Positions 54,327 through 62,503 of a stretch of 64,000 nt of DNA are shown one piece after another; position 1 is the first letter of the stretch; each line of letters opens with the position of its first letter. The position numbers were made by a program, and so were the translations under genes. The notes under the pieces were generated by a model. That model worked only from the letters and a program-made list of their open reading frames with translations. It was not told the origin of the DNA and did not search any database. This DNA comes from JBFMDN01 sp040753915 (GTDB taxonomy: Bacteria; Desulfobacterota; Desulfomonilia; Desulfomonilales; Desulfomonilaceae): NCBI GenBank assembly GCA_040753915.1, contig JBFMDN010000011.1, positions 1-64,000 of the forward strand, given 5' to 3'.

Positions 54327-54680
54327 CTAGGGAATGGTTTCAGGAAAAGGTTCGTTCATAGGATATGAAGCAAAACGGCCTTGCCACAGATGCCCTCGCC
54401 ATCCCTCACGAAAGTTGATGCGTCTAGAATAGCGCCGATGAGCCTCATCGATTGCACTGCGCAATTCAGCTCCCGACTCGGGGACAGCGACCAAATGCAC
54501 ATGACTCGGCATAAGGCAATATGCCCAAATCGCTACGCCGCAACCGCAACACCACTCGGCCATGAGCTCGGTGTAGGCCTTGTAATAGTCATGACAAAAG
54601 CACGTCCGCTGTCGACGATTTCCAATTCTCGTTACGTGGTGTGGTACTCCCGGACCCGCCACGCGTGCGAATCTCGCAAT
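54327..54680 (-). pseudogene. REP-associated Y1 transposase, truncated
   Basis: About 117 codons. The expected ATG is an ATT at 54680, giving IARFARVAGPGVPHHVTRIG; GTG 54662 is the first usable start. MPSHVHLVAVPESGAELRSA has the HxH motif and GHLWQGRFASYPMNEP follows, but the rest is missing after NEPFPETIP. A REP element lies just upstream at 54720-54764. Confidence 0.75.
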
Positions 54681-54711
54681 GGTCTGAGATTACCACCAAA
54701 TCTCATGAAAC

Positions 54712-55362
54712 TCACGAACTAGGTATGGTGTCTCCAGAATTCGCCCGGAATTCGGAATTTGGCAGTTTTCTTGCCTTGACCCAGTACGCCGCGGGGAATC
54801 CTGGGACTTTTGTGTCCACTGGTTTGATCTCCTCAATGTCGTAGAGATCTTTCAGGAGATACCTCAGCCCGTATTCTGTGAAGCGCCAGTAATCATTCGG
54901 AGCGTCATGGATAGCCTGCCGGAACGGAACTCCGAGGAGCAGGACACCTGATTTCTTCAGAACACGGGTGATTTCGTGCAGAGCTGCGGTATAATCGTCG
55001 ACGTGCTCAAGCACACCACTGCAGAAAATGCAGTCTACCGACTCGGACTCAATGGAGGGCATCGACTTGACGTCAAGCATGATGTCGCAATCAAGCTCGA
55101 GACTGACATCCGATGTCGTGTAGGAAACACACTTCCGAAAATAGCTGCGGTAGAAGGATCCCTCGCCATCTTCGTCAGTGCGACTCCCCAGGGACAAGAC
55201 GTGCCCCTCGATTTCCGAGGCCTGCGTCTTTAGCCATTTATTTGCCTCTCGTCGAGCCCTAGTCGGACCCTTCCCCAACAAGTGGACGACTCCCCTTTGG
55301 AGATTGTTCGGCAGAAGTGTCTTCACCAGAGCAGCGAGCTTCCGATTAATCTCGAGGCCCAT
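54712..55362 (-). CDS. SAM-dependent methyltransferase with REP-encoded C-terminus
   Basis: 216 residues. The Methyltransf_11-type core is visible as VDCIFCSGVLEHVDDYTAA and LKKSGVLLLGVPF; the glycine motif I is a less usual HVLSLGSRTDEDGEG. The end, PNSEFRANSGDTIPSS, is encoded by REP copy 3, and NSGDTIPSS matches NSGDTMPDS at the end of the protein at 9383-9706. The substrate is unknown. Start at 55362 lies 15 nt upstream of no other gene. Confidence 0.7.
   Translation of the reverse strand: MGLEINRKLAALVKTLLPNNLQRGVVHLLGKGPTRARREANKWLKTQASEIEGHVLSLGSRTDEDGEGSFYRSYFRKCVSYTTSDVSLELDCDIMLDVKSMPSIESESVDCIFCSGVLEHVDDYTAALHEITRVLKKSGVLLLGVPFRQAIHDAPNDYWRFTEYGLRYLLKDLYDIEEIKPVDTKVPGFPAAYWVKARKLPNSEFRANSGDTIPSS
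54720..54764 (-). repeat. REP-like element, copy 3
   Basis: On the minus strand CCGAATTCCGGGCGAATTC and TGGAGACACCATACC. It sits between the truncated transposase and the methyltransferase, and supplies the latter's last ~15 codons and stop. Confidence 0.75.
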
Positions 55363-55744
55363 CTATCCCCCCCACAGTTCAACATTTGCTTCAGCTTAAC
55401 TGACTATCATATAGGCCTATGCAGGTGAACAACCGTCGGCCTATTCCCCTCATTCTTGGGGCTCCTTTCGTCCTGCCCCCTGTGCCACGGATCCAAATCG
55501 CTCCAGAGATCCGTCGTTCCTCTGGCGTCAAGCGTGATCAGTTTGGTTGCGTGATGAAAACATAGCATAGTGTCTCGAGGACGAAAACCCGGCCACGCGG
55601 GAACTGGGTCCTCACGCGAGGTAGCCTCGGCGCACTGGAAAAGCCCGTTAACCCAAGGAGGTGGGGATCACTCAACAGGCAGTCGATTAAATTCTAAAAG
55701 AAATGACAGAATTACCGGAAACTGTTAAGCCGACAACACATTGG
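55363..55744. other. intergenic, nothing recognised
   Basis: About 380 bp between two minus-strand genes, with no gene, promoter or terminator that I could identify; AT-rich near 55690-55720. Confidence 0.4.
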
Positions 55745-56302
55745 TCACTTTTGTGGGATGTGAGATGAGAGATGCTTGGAAAGTTCCGCGTGCAGTGACT
55801 CTTGCTTCTCGGTTAGTTGTGCCAGCGAAAAGCGACCGTTTCCGACCGCCGTTGCTAGGAGGTTACGCAGTTTCTTGGCCCCAATGCGTTTGTACCGGTG
55901 TTCATGCTTTATTGCGTGTGCAAAAACAGACGCCACAACAGACAAACGAGCTTCGTCCACACGTATCAAGTCCACATGGTGCTCAGCCATGTCGGCAAGA
56001 AGCGTGTCTCCAGGAGTTTTCTCTAATTCAATCCCAGCTCTCTCCAATTGTTCAGATGCCACCCAAGCCAAATCGATCGGGTCAGCGCGGTCGAGACGAG
56101 TGCCAAGGGCTGTTGCAATTTCGTTGATTTGGGCATCGTTAGCGGGATCATCACAGGTCCACAGCGAGAGCCGATTGTGACCGGTGCGCAAATCTCCCCT
56201 TATGGCGTCCGCTCCCACTGCGTCCTCTGGCAACCCTTCGGGATTCAACCACTTTCTTTGTGCTATCTTCCTAACTAGCCAAGGCATGACACCATGACTC
56301 AC
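55745..56302 (-). CDS. hypothetical protein, operon gene 3
   Basis: 185 residues. Starts with GTG 56302 in the last four bases (GTGA) of the preceding gene. N-terminal MPWLVRKIAQRKWLNP, a middle with acidic and helical parts, and a basic helix HAIKHEHRYKRIGAKKLRNL. No domain was recognised. It is the last gene of a three-gene minus-strand unit. Confidence 0.65.
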   Translation of the reverse strand: MSHGVMPWLVRKIAQRKWLNPEGLPEDAVGADAIRGDLRTGHNRLSLWTCDDPANDAQINEIATALGTRLDRADPIDLAWVASEQLERAGIELEKTPGDTLLADMAEHHVDLIRVDEARLSVVASVFAHAIKHEHRYKRIGAKKLRNLLATAVGNGRFSLAQLTEKQESLHAELSKHLSSHIPQK

Positions 56303-56931
56303 GCTGTCTCCAAAAGCTCAATGACTTCCTCGATGTAGTTTCTCAGCCACCCTACGCTCTCGTCATGCTTCTTGAGAATTCTCAGAGCTGCAGAGGTTCC
56401 CCAAAGCTCCAGTGTCTGTGCTGCTGAGTCTCTCACGGCGACAGATGAACTGAGAAGCGCGTTTTCCGCAATATTATAGGCCCACCACGGGGGGCTCTTC
56501 TCCACTGCGCGGCCAAAACAAGCCAAGATGTCCCCCACAAGGCCATAGTTCCGCTCCTCAGTCAATAGATGCACCAACCATTCGATCACTTCTCTCGGTT
56601 GATTGATCACTGCTTTGGCCAGAATAGCTTCGGCAGGGTGCGAATATCCGGCTTCCACAGGTTCTTCTGCTATTGCGCAACGGACCTGCCTCTCAAGAGA
56701 GGGCCTGGGGTCGGGGATTCTGGGAGGCGAAGCGACTATGGTAAAGGTACACATGCTCTCTCCGAAGGGTTCCCAGGCTTGGGTATCCTCCACGGATTTC
56801 TTTGCCTCTCGATATATCTGGGAGACTTGTTCAGGCGAACAGTCCTGGCTGCAAAAGTGCTCCAGACCGGCCACCTGTTCATAGTCTGGCATAGTCAGTT
56901 CGCTACTAATCCAATGTCTCGCCAGATTCAT
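56299..56931 (-). CDS. hypothetical protein with HEAT-like helices, operon gene 2
   Basis: 210 residues, start at ATG 56931 after GAGGAACAG. Helical repeats (KAVINQPREVIEWLVHLLTE, NALLSSSVAVRDSAAQTLEL) suggest a HEAT/ARM-type scaffold for protein contact. Overlaps the upstream gene by 26 nt and the downstream one by 4, so the three are co-translated. Confidence 0.65.
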   Translation of the reverse strand: MNLARHWISSELTMPDYEQVAGLEHFCSQDCSPEQVSQIYREAKKSVEDTQAWEPFGESMCTFTIVASPPRIPDPRPSLERQVRCAIAEEPVEAGYSHPAEAILAKAVINQPREVIEWLVHLLTEERNYGLVGDILACFGRAVEKSPPWWAYNIAENALLSSSVAVRDSAAQTLELWGTSAALRILKKHDESVGWLRNYIEEVIELLETA

Positions 56932-57592
56932 TTGTCTGTTCCTCGTTTCCGAAGATCCTCAACATGACTTTTTCAAAATGTGTGCAGCGGTCATAGAATG
57001 TCGAGATGAACTCTTCGGCCTTCCTGGCGGGATCGGTATCGATAACTGGGAAATGATAATTGCCTTGCACGATCACGCCACTCGCCACACCTCCGAGGAA
57101 ACTCTCAGGAGACTTGGCGGGTCCACAAGAGAGATTAAGGACTCCGCCTTCTAGGGGATAGACGAACCTCAAATGAAGCTCAGCGAGAGTGAGGGGACTT
57201 GAGTTCCAAGGTCCATGCTGGAGGAAACGCCCAATGAGCATCGCTTCCGGCGTCGACGAGGGAATCACTGCGCTGAGGTTAATACCGACAGCCCGGTACG
57301 GCACATGCGGAAGCATCCGCACGTATTTGGAAACGTATTCTGGCAGCTTTGATTCCCTCAGATCGACGGTCGGAGGAGATTTAAGCACCTGGAATTTATT
57401 TACCTCTGCGGTGAATACGATCCCCTCCGGGTATTTGACGATTGACAGAGGGGGAGTACAAATCGGTGGTTCGATCGGCTCCCAACTCTCGGGTACTATA
57501 TGCTGGGCCTTGAGAAAACTGGGATGGAGGATAGATGGGTTGTGGACCTGAGCCACACCCACTATCGCCTCATTCAAGAAGGTAATCTCCAC
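56906..57592 (-). CDS. hypothetical protein, operon gene 1
   Basis: 228 residues from GTG 57592, preceded by GGAGAGCAGAG. Beta-rich start (MEITFLNEAIVGVAQVHNP), a segment GIVFTAEVNKFQVL, and a tail with LNLSCGPAKSPESFLGGVAS. The ending helix FYDRCTHFEKVMLRIFGNEE is amphipathic. Resembles short proteins of unknown function found in variable clusters; I cannot name a family. First gene of the three-gene unit. Confidence 0.65.
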   Translation of the reverse strand: MEITFLNEAIVGVAQVHNPSILHPSFLKAQHIVPESWEPIEPPICTPPLSIVKYPEGIVFTAEVNKFQVLKSPPTVDLRESKLPEYVSKYVRMLPHVPYRAVGINLSAVIPSSTPEAMLIGRFLQHGPWNSSPLTLAELHLRFVYPLEGGVLNLSCGPAKSPESFLGGVASGVIVQGNYHFPVIDTDPARKAEEFISTFYDRCTHFEKVMLRIFGNEEQTNESGETLD

Positions 57593-57789
57593 CTCTGCTC
57601 TCCGGCCTTCAGACTTGTGGGGAGAAGTCTATCACAATGTTTGTCGCGACTTCTTCCACCCGGCAAATTCAGCGTACAACGACTCAGTACCCGCGTCTTT
57701 CCGCACCATCACGGTAATCTCTTCATACGTCAAAATCAAGAGAATTGGGGGACAGGCGCTGCACAAATACCTGAGCGGAACGATACCAT

Positions 57790-58599
57790 ATGGGAAAAGA
57801 CCCAGTTCAGAAATCCATCTCTGAGAGAAAACGTTGGGCAGTGTCCATTCTCCTCAGGGACTCGTCTCCTCTTGGATTAGTGGCAATAGTGATCCAAAAG
57901 GTCTTCTTCCACTACCCGCAAAGCCCCATTGGATCAGCATCACTGCACATTGCTTTTTGCGGTCTGCTCTGCTGTTCTTGCGTGTTCGCTCCGCAACTTT
58001 TCGGATCGGGAATTCATCTGGAGAAGATCAAGCTTCCGCCGGGGGTTCGGATCACTCCCTACGCGGACGATGTGGACAGAGCCCGATCGATGACTCCCAG
58101 TCCGAGTGGAACGGTCTTCGTCCGAACACGCAACCAGGGCGTTGGGTACGCTCTCCTTGGAGGGGAAAGTTGGCGTCGACCAGCCAAGGTGGTCCATGTT
58201 GCCAAAGGGCTCAACTCGCCCAATGGGGTAGCCCTTCGAGATGGGGCGCTCTACGTGGCTGAAATCAACAGGATCTTGCGCTATGATCGGATCGAGAGCT
58301 TGCTGGACAATCTGCCAACTCCCACGATCGTCAATGACCGATTTCCCAGCGACGCGCATCACTGCTCATGGAACCGTACCGTCCCGATCGGCTATCGCGT
58401 CACGTTGGCCCGTGTGGAACGCGATAGACCGGTGAAATACGAAGTCTTCGCCGACGGATGGCTGCAAGGATGGCGGGCGTGGGGCCGGCCCGTGGACGTG
58501 CAAGAGCTCCCTGACGGGTCCCTGCTCGTGTCCGATGATAAGGCCGGCGCAATCTACCGGATCAGTTACCAAGAGCCTAGTGGAGCCCGACAAGAGTAG
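57790..58599 (+). CDS. PQQ-type sorbosone/glucose dehydrogenase-like, internally deleted
   Basis: 269 residues, shorter than the ~370-420 of the family. A signal-like segment FCGLLCCSCVFAPQLFGSG precedes KLPPGVRITPYADDVDRARS and LRDGALYVAEINRILRYDRI. Then DRFPSDAHH is joined directly to SWNRTVPIGYRVTLARVE: roughly 150 residues of propeller blades that lie between these motifs are missing. The frame is intact. It probably cannot fold as a full propeller, so it may be a relic. No good ribosome site for ATG 57790. Confidence 0.7.
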   Translation: MGKDPVQKSISERKRWAVSILLRDSSPLGLVAIVIQKVFFHYPQSPIGSASLHIAFCGLLCCSCVFAPQLFGSGIHLEKIKLPPGVRITPYADDVDRARSMTPSPSGTVFVRTRNQGVGYALLGGESWRRPAKVVHVAKGLNSPNGVALRDGALYVAEINRILRYDRIESLLDNLPTPTIVNDRFPSDAHHCSWNRTVPIGYRVTLARVERDRPVKYEVFADGWLQGWRAWGRPVDVQELPDGSLLVSDDKAGAIYRISYQEPSGARQE

Positions 58600-58794
58600 G
58601 TCTCGGAGTGATTTGTGAACCGAGCCCAAAGCGGCCTTTGGAAAGTGCTGTCAGCGCCCTACTGAAGCGTTCGCCTATGAGAAAAAGGGCGCACATTCCA
58701 CATGCGGTAAGCTAATCCGCCCCCGCTGCCCTCCTGATGATCGCCAAAATTGAGCCAAGATTGCGGTGTGTTAGCCCACAGGTGATTTTATCCA

Positions 58795-58823
58795 TTGATT
58801 TGCTGAGGCGATAAAGGTAAGAT
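58795..58823 (+). promoter_or_regulatory. promoter of tRNA-Leu
   Basis: TTGATT (58795-58800), a 17-bp spacer, TAAGAT (58818-58823), 8 nt before the tRNA. Confidence 0.7.
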
Positions 58824-58831
58824 TTACGAGT

Positions 58832-58918
58832 GCTCGGATGGCGGAATCGGTAGACGCAGTGGACTCAAAATCCACCGCCCGCAAGGGCGTGCGAGTTCGA
58901 CTCTCGCTCCGAGCACCA
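58832..58918 (+). tRNA. tRNA-Leu (CAA)
   Basis: Acceptor GCTCGGA/TCCGAGC, anticodon loop CTCAAAA (anticodon CAA), and a variable arm GCCCGCAAGGGC typical of class II tRNAs. CCA encoded. Confidence 0.93.
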
Positions 58919-58944
58919 AATAAAGCACATAATCACAGATAATT

Positions 58945-58975
58945 AGCCCACCAATGCACGGTGGGCTTTTCTTTT
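58945..58975 (+). terminator. intrinsic terminator after tRNA-Leu
   Basis: AGCCCACC-AATGCAC-GGTGGGCT (58945-58967), followed by TTTCTTTT. Confidence 0.85.
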
Positions 58976-59202
58976 AAGAACAACCAGTGCGGGTTTTTTC
59001 TTCGCGGACCCGATTGGCCGCCTCGATCAAGATCTTGCCTACGCCAAGCACGCGCACGTGCAAGGCCGTGTCCATGCCGGACCCAGCCCTGTACAGAAGG
59101 TCTCTTTTTTTGATCCGAGCTGTTATCATTTCCCGGCCACTCCGAATAGGTCAGTAAAGCCTCAATAAATGGGCAAAACAAGACCGAAGGGAGAATCGAA
59201 AA

Positions 59203-60466
59203 ATGAAGGCAACAAGGAGCATAGCTCTGTCGTTGGTGGCCGGATTCATACTGTGTGTGGTCATGTCCAGTGAATCGAACGCATGGATCCGTACAGGGAG
59301 CGGAGGCGGCGGTAACACTGTGACCGCAAACAATGGTAGCAGAGCTGTTGGCCGGGACTTCAACAGGGCCAGCGTAGGAAGTGGAATCCGAACAGGCAAC
59401 GGTGGTGGAGGAAATCACGTCATTGCAAATCATGGTAGCAGAGCGGTGGGCAGAGATTTCAACAGGGCAAGCTCAGGCGCCAGGATCCGTACAGGGAGCG
59501 GTGGCGGAGGAAATCACGTTTTCGGAAACAATAGCAGCACAGCCGTGGGCAGGGATTTGAACAGGGCAAGCNNNNNNNNNNNNNNNNNNNNNNNNNNNNN
59601 NNNNNNNNNNNNNNNNNNNNNNNNNNNNNNNNNNNNNNNNNNNNNNNNNNNNNNNNNNNNNNNNNNNNNNNAACAGGGCAAGCTCAGGCGCCAGGATCCG
59701 TACAGGGAGCGGTGGCGGAGGAAATCACGTTTTCGGAAACAATAGCAGCACAGCCGTGGGCAGGGATTTGAACAGGGCAAGCGCAGGCGCCAGGATCCGC
59801 ACAGGCAATGGTGGCGGTGGCAACACTGTGACTGCAAACAATGGCAGCACAGCTATAGGGCGGGATCAGAATTCTACCAGCGCCAATAACTCCGGAGGCG
59901 GCCCGGGAGGCGGGCCGGGAGGCGGCCCGGGGGGTGGTGGCAGCGTTAGCACGGGGAACGGTGGCGGTGGTAACTCTGTGACTGCTGACAATGGCAGCAC
60001 GGCCGTGGGACGAGATCAGAACAACATCACAACCGAGAACAATGTCACGAACAATTTCACGCAAGGTGGTGGTGGCGGCGGCGGTGGGATATTGCCGGCA
60101 GTAATTGCAGGAATCGGTGGCGGCGGAATCGTAGCGGAATCAGTGGCAGTGCCGACTGTGTATGAACCTGCACCTGAGGTACACTATGTCTCAGTGAGAA
60201 AGAGTGTGCCGGGGTGCAGACCGGAAGACCTGGTAGCCCCTGAAGAGCTGATCAAGTTGGGCCAACAGTTCCTCAGTGAAAAGAATTACGCCGCTGCAGA
60301 GAGCTCTCTGAGGACGGCCGTAGACATCCTTAACAGGACCTGCCCGGACAATCTGCTTATGGCAGTTGCCCTGGAAGCCCAATCAGCAGTTTTCATGGCC
60401 ACTGGCAGACCGGAGATGGCTCAGCAGGCAGCCGACATGGCCCGCCAGATTCGGGCCAGATTATAG
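59203..60466 (+). CDS. secreted repeat protein with TPR-like end
   Basis: Begins MKATRSIALSLVAGFILCVV, a signal peptide, then ~33-residue repeats of the form IRTGxGGGGNxVxANxGSxA / VGRDxNRASxGxR. At least five to six copies are seen, interrupted by an N gap. The last copies become Gly/Asn-rich with GGGPGGGPGGGPGGGG, then a C-terminal domain APEELIKLGQQFLSEKNYAA with two TPR-like helices. Each repeat has the alternating pattern of a beta-solenoid rung. AVGRD-type turns are also seen in the short beta repeats of some conflict-system proteins. Not enough to assign a function. Frame past the gap must be re-set because 100 N is not a multiple of three. Confidence 0.75.
59287..60045 (+). repeat. 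tandem 99-bp coding repeats
   Basis: Units about 99 bp long, each encoding a GGGGN..AVGRD rung. The stretch just before the gap (59481-59571) and just after it (59690-59781) are almost identical, so the unknown number of units between them defeated assembly. Confidence 0.85.
59572..59671. other. assembly gap (100 N)
   Basis: A run of exactly 100 N, a standard filler of unknown real length, placed inside the repeats of the secreted protein gene. Confidence 0.98.
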
Positions 60467-60660
60467 GCGGCACTCGCAGGAGATCCACCCCTGATGCCAA
60501 ATCGAATGCTCGGAATTAATGGCGGGCTCTCGGTCGAGTGGGAAGACCCCAGGCAAGAGCCCGCAGATTCTTAACGCACGGGGATTGAGCTGCTCGGATC
60601 ATCAATCTTTCTTCCAAAGACGTCGCTAACACCGGCGACGGCGTTACTCGGTGACATACC

Positions 60661-61215
60661 ATGAAAACTATAGGGCAACACACACAATTGGCAGCGACGG
60701 TACTCATCCTTCTGACTGCGGTTATTGATGCAGAGGGACAGGATGTGAAGAATGGGGCCGGAGGGGGCCGCAATATCGTGACAGCAGGCCCGGGCGGCTT
60801 CGCTGCAAAACGAGACATCAACGTACCTGTGCGTACTGAGCCGGGGAATACAGGTGCCGAGAACTCCGTAAAAGACCTGGATAGAGTGCTGCACAAAAAG
60901 AGGGGCAAGTCTTCACGACAAAGAAGTATCTCTGATGCTGTGTGGAAGGAGAACAACCAATGGCCACCAAACACCAATGAACCGATAAAGACTGGCCGTG
61001 GTGGCGGAGGAAACACGGTCCGCTCCGGGACGAATAGCATAAGCGCGGGTCGAGACATCAATATCGGAGTCGGAGTTTCCACGCGTAGCGGGGGCGGCGG
61101 TAATATGGTGCGAGGCCGGGACAACGGACTAACTTCAGGGCGCCACATAAACACTAGATCGATATCCGGCGACGGGTGCAGCCTCGATCCTGGAGAAGAT
61201 GAAGCAGATGATTGA
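60661..61215 (+). CDS. secreted repeat protein, paralogue
   Basis: 184 residues with a signal peptide (MKTIGQHTQLAATVLILLTA). Contains degenerate rungs: GAGGGRNIVTAGPGGFAAKR-DIN, IKTGRGGGGNTVRSGTNSIS-AGRDIN, TRSGGGGNMVRGRDNGLTSG. The signature (GGGGN, then xGRDIN) is shared with the upstream gene 195 nt away. No TPR-like end; it finishes with an acidic GEDEADD tail. Probably co-expressed with it. Confidence 0.7.
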   Translation: MKTIGQHTQLAATVLILLTAVIDAEGQDVKNGAGGGRNIVTAGPGGFAAKRDINVPVRTEPGNTGAENSVKDLDRVLHKKRGKSSRQRSISDAVWKENNQWPPNTNEPIKTGRGGGGNTVRSGTNSISAGRDINIGVGVSTRSGGGGNMVRGRDNGLTSGRHINTRSISGDGCSLDPGEDEADD

Positions 61216-61666
61216 TGCTTGTCACACGAAGACTGTAACCACGGGCACGAAGGGGCACACTTTGTGGGTGGCGAGCTCGTTTTTGAGAGTTGACAAACGT
61301 AGCGTGAGAACCTTTGCGGGAGAGGGCCCGTTCGCTCTCAGGAAACTTCGGCAATTTGAGAACGAAGGGATTGGCAAGATGAGAGTAATCCCTCTCGATC
61401 CGCCGTTGAATAGCTCGTGGATAGAGGAAATTACCTCTGCCTGCGAGCCGACACAGGTCTGCCAAGAGAAGCCCCTTGAACGAGAGCGCTTGGCACATTG
61501 TTCTCCGAAAAATCACACATTTCGTCTGGCAAGTGATATATGTGTTCCACAGGCCGGTGAGGTGGACCGGCACTCATGCAAAGCCGGGGACTTTCTTGTG
61601 GAGGGAGACTCATGGAACTGCGATCCGGAAATCCTGCACTCAGTGAAAAAACGTTTCGGGATGTAG
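61199..61666 (+). CDS. doubtful 155-aa ORF
   Basis: An ATG at 61199 overlaps the end of the repeat protein and the ORF runs 55 nt into the Bax-inhibitor gene. Its ribosome site is too close (GGAGAAG two bases before). Composition is mixed and there is no domain. Listed only because it fills the gap 61216-61611. Confidence 0.2.
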   Translation: MKQMIDACHTKTVTTGTKGHTLWVASSFLRVDKRSVRTFAGEGPFALRKLRQFENEGIGKMRVIPLDPPLNSSWIEEITSACEPTQVCQEKPLERERLAHCSPKNHTFRLASDICVPQAGEVDRHSCKAGDFLVEGDSWNCDPEILHSVKKRFGM

Positions 61667-62364
61667 CGTTTGCCGGCAGTCCCGGTGAGGCAATGACCAT
61701 CGGGGGAACGGTCAACAAGACGGCGTTTCTCCTCGCTCTCGTTGTCTTGACGTCCGGCTGGACCTGGCACATCTACCTTCAGGCTCAGAACCCCGCCGCG
61801 GTAATGCCCTGGATGATTGGTGGTGCCATCGGCGGACTGGTTGTGGGTCTTGTCACCGTGTTCAAGATGCGGTGGTCTCCCATCACAGCGCCTATGTACG
61901 CGCTTTTGGAAGGATTGTTCATCGGGGGTATCTCCGCTTTGACGGAAGCACAGTATCCGGGCATAGTCCTTCAGGCGGTCGGCTTGACATTCGGGACCCT
62001 CGCAGCTCTCCTGGTTGCATACAAGTCAGGGCTTATCCGCGCAACCGAGAACTTCAAAATGGGGGTGGTTGCCGCTACCGGCGGGATCTTTGTCGTGTAT
62101 CTGGCGACATTTGTCCTCGGTCTGTTCGGGGTAGGTATCCCGTACATCCACGGAAGCGGACTCATCGGAATAGGGTTCAGCCTGTTCGTGGTGATTATCG
62201 CGGCTTTGAATCTCGTCCTAGACTTTGATTTCATCGAAAAGGGGGCACAGTCACGGGCCCCAGGTTACATGGAGTGGTATGGAGCCTTTGGCCTCATGGT
62301 CACCCTTGTGTGGTTGTACATAGAAATCTTGCGACTTCTCGCGAAGCTCCGAAGCCGCCACTAG
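61612..62364 (+). CDS. Bax inhibitor-1/YccA-family membrane protein
   Basis: 250 residues from ATG 61612, preceded by GGAGGGAGACTC. Seven predicted helices; the opening MELRSGNPALSEKTF and GGTVNKTAFLLALVVLTSGW are typical of the bacterial BI-1 group with a soluble N-terminus. Later FIGGISALTEAQYPGIVLQA, YKSGLIRATENFKMGVVAAT and LDFDFIEKGAQSRAPGYMEW, the last with the conserved aspartates of this family. Inner-membrane pH- or calcium-linked leak or channel; role in bacteria not settled. Confidence 0.92.
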   Translation: MELRSGNPALSEKTFRDVAFAGSPGEAMTIGGTVNKTAFLLALVVLTSGWTWHIYLQAQNPAAVMPWMIGGAIGGLVVGLVTVFKMRWSPITAPMYALLEGLFIGGISALTEAQYPGIVLQAVGLTFGTLAALLVAYKSGLIRATENFKMGVVAATGGIFVVYLATFVLGLFGVGIPYIHGSGLIGIGFSLFVVIIAALNLVLDFDFIEKGAQSRAPGYMEWYGAFGLMVTLVWLYIEILRLLAKLRSRH

Positions 62365-62438
62365 TACCAACCGTTCTCTCACACGGTCCCTGCCTCGCAC
62401 GGTGCATCATCTAAACGCAGGGCGATTCTCAATGCGCC

Positions 62439-62481
62439 AAGTGAAGGCTCCACCGCCTGCAAGGCTGTGGAGCCTTCACTT
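62439..62481 (+). terminator. strong hairpin after the Bax-inhibitor gene
   Basis: AAGTGAAGGCTCCAC pairs with GTGGAGCCTTCACTT (15 bp), around GCCT-GCA-AGGC. It is 75 nt after the stop. No clear U-run, so terminator or bidirectional barrier is inferred. Confidence 0.6.
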
Positions 62482-62503
62482 CAAAGACTTCTAGCCTCGT
62501 CCG

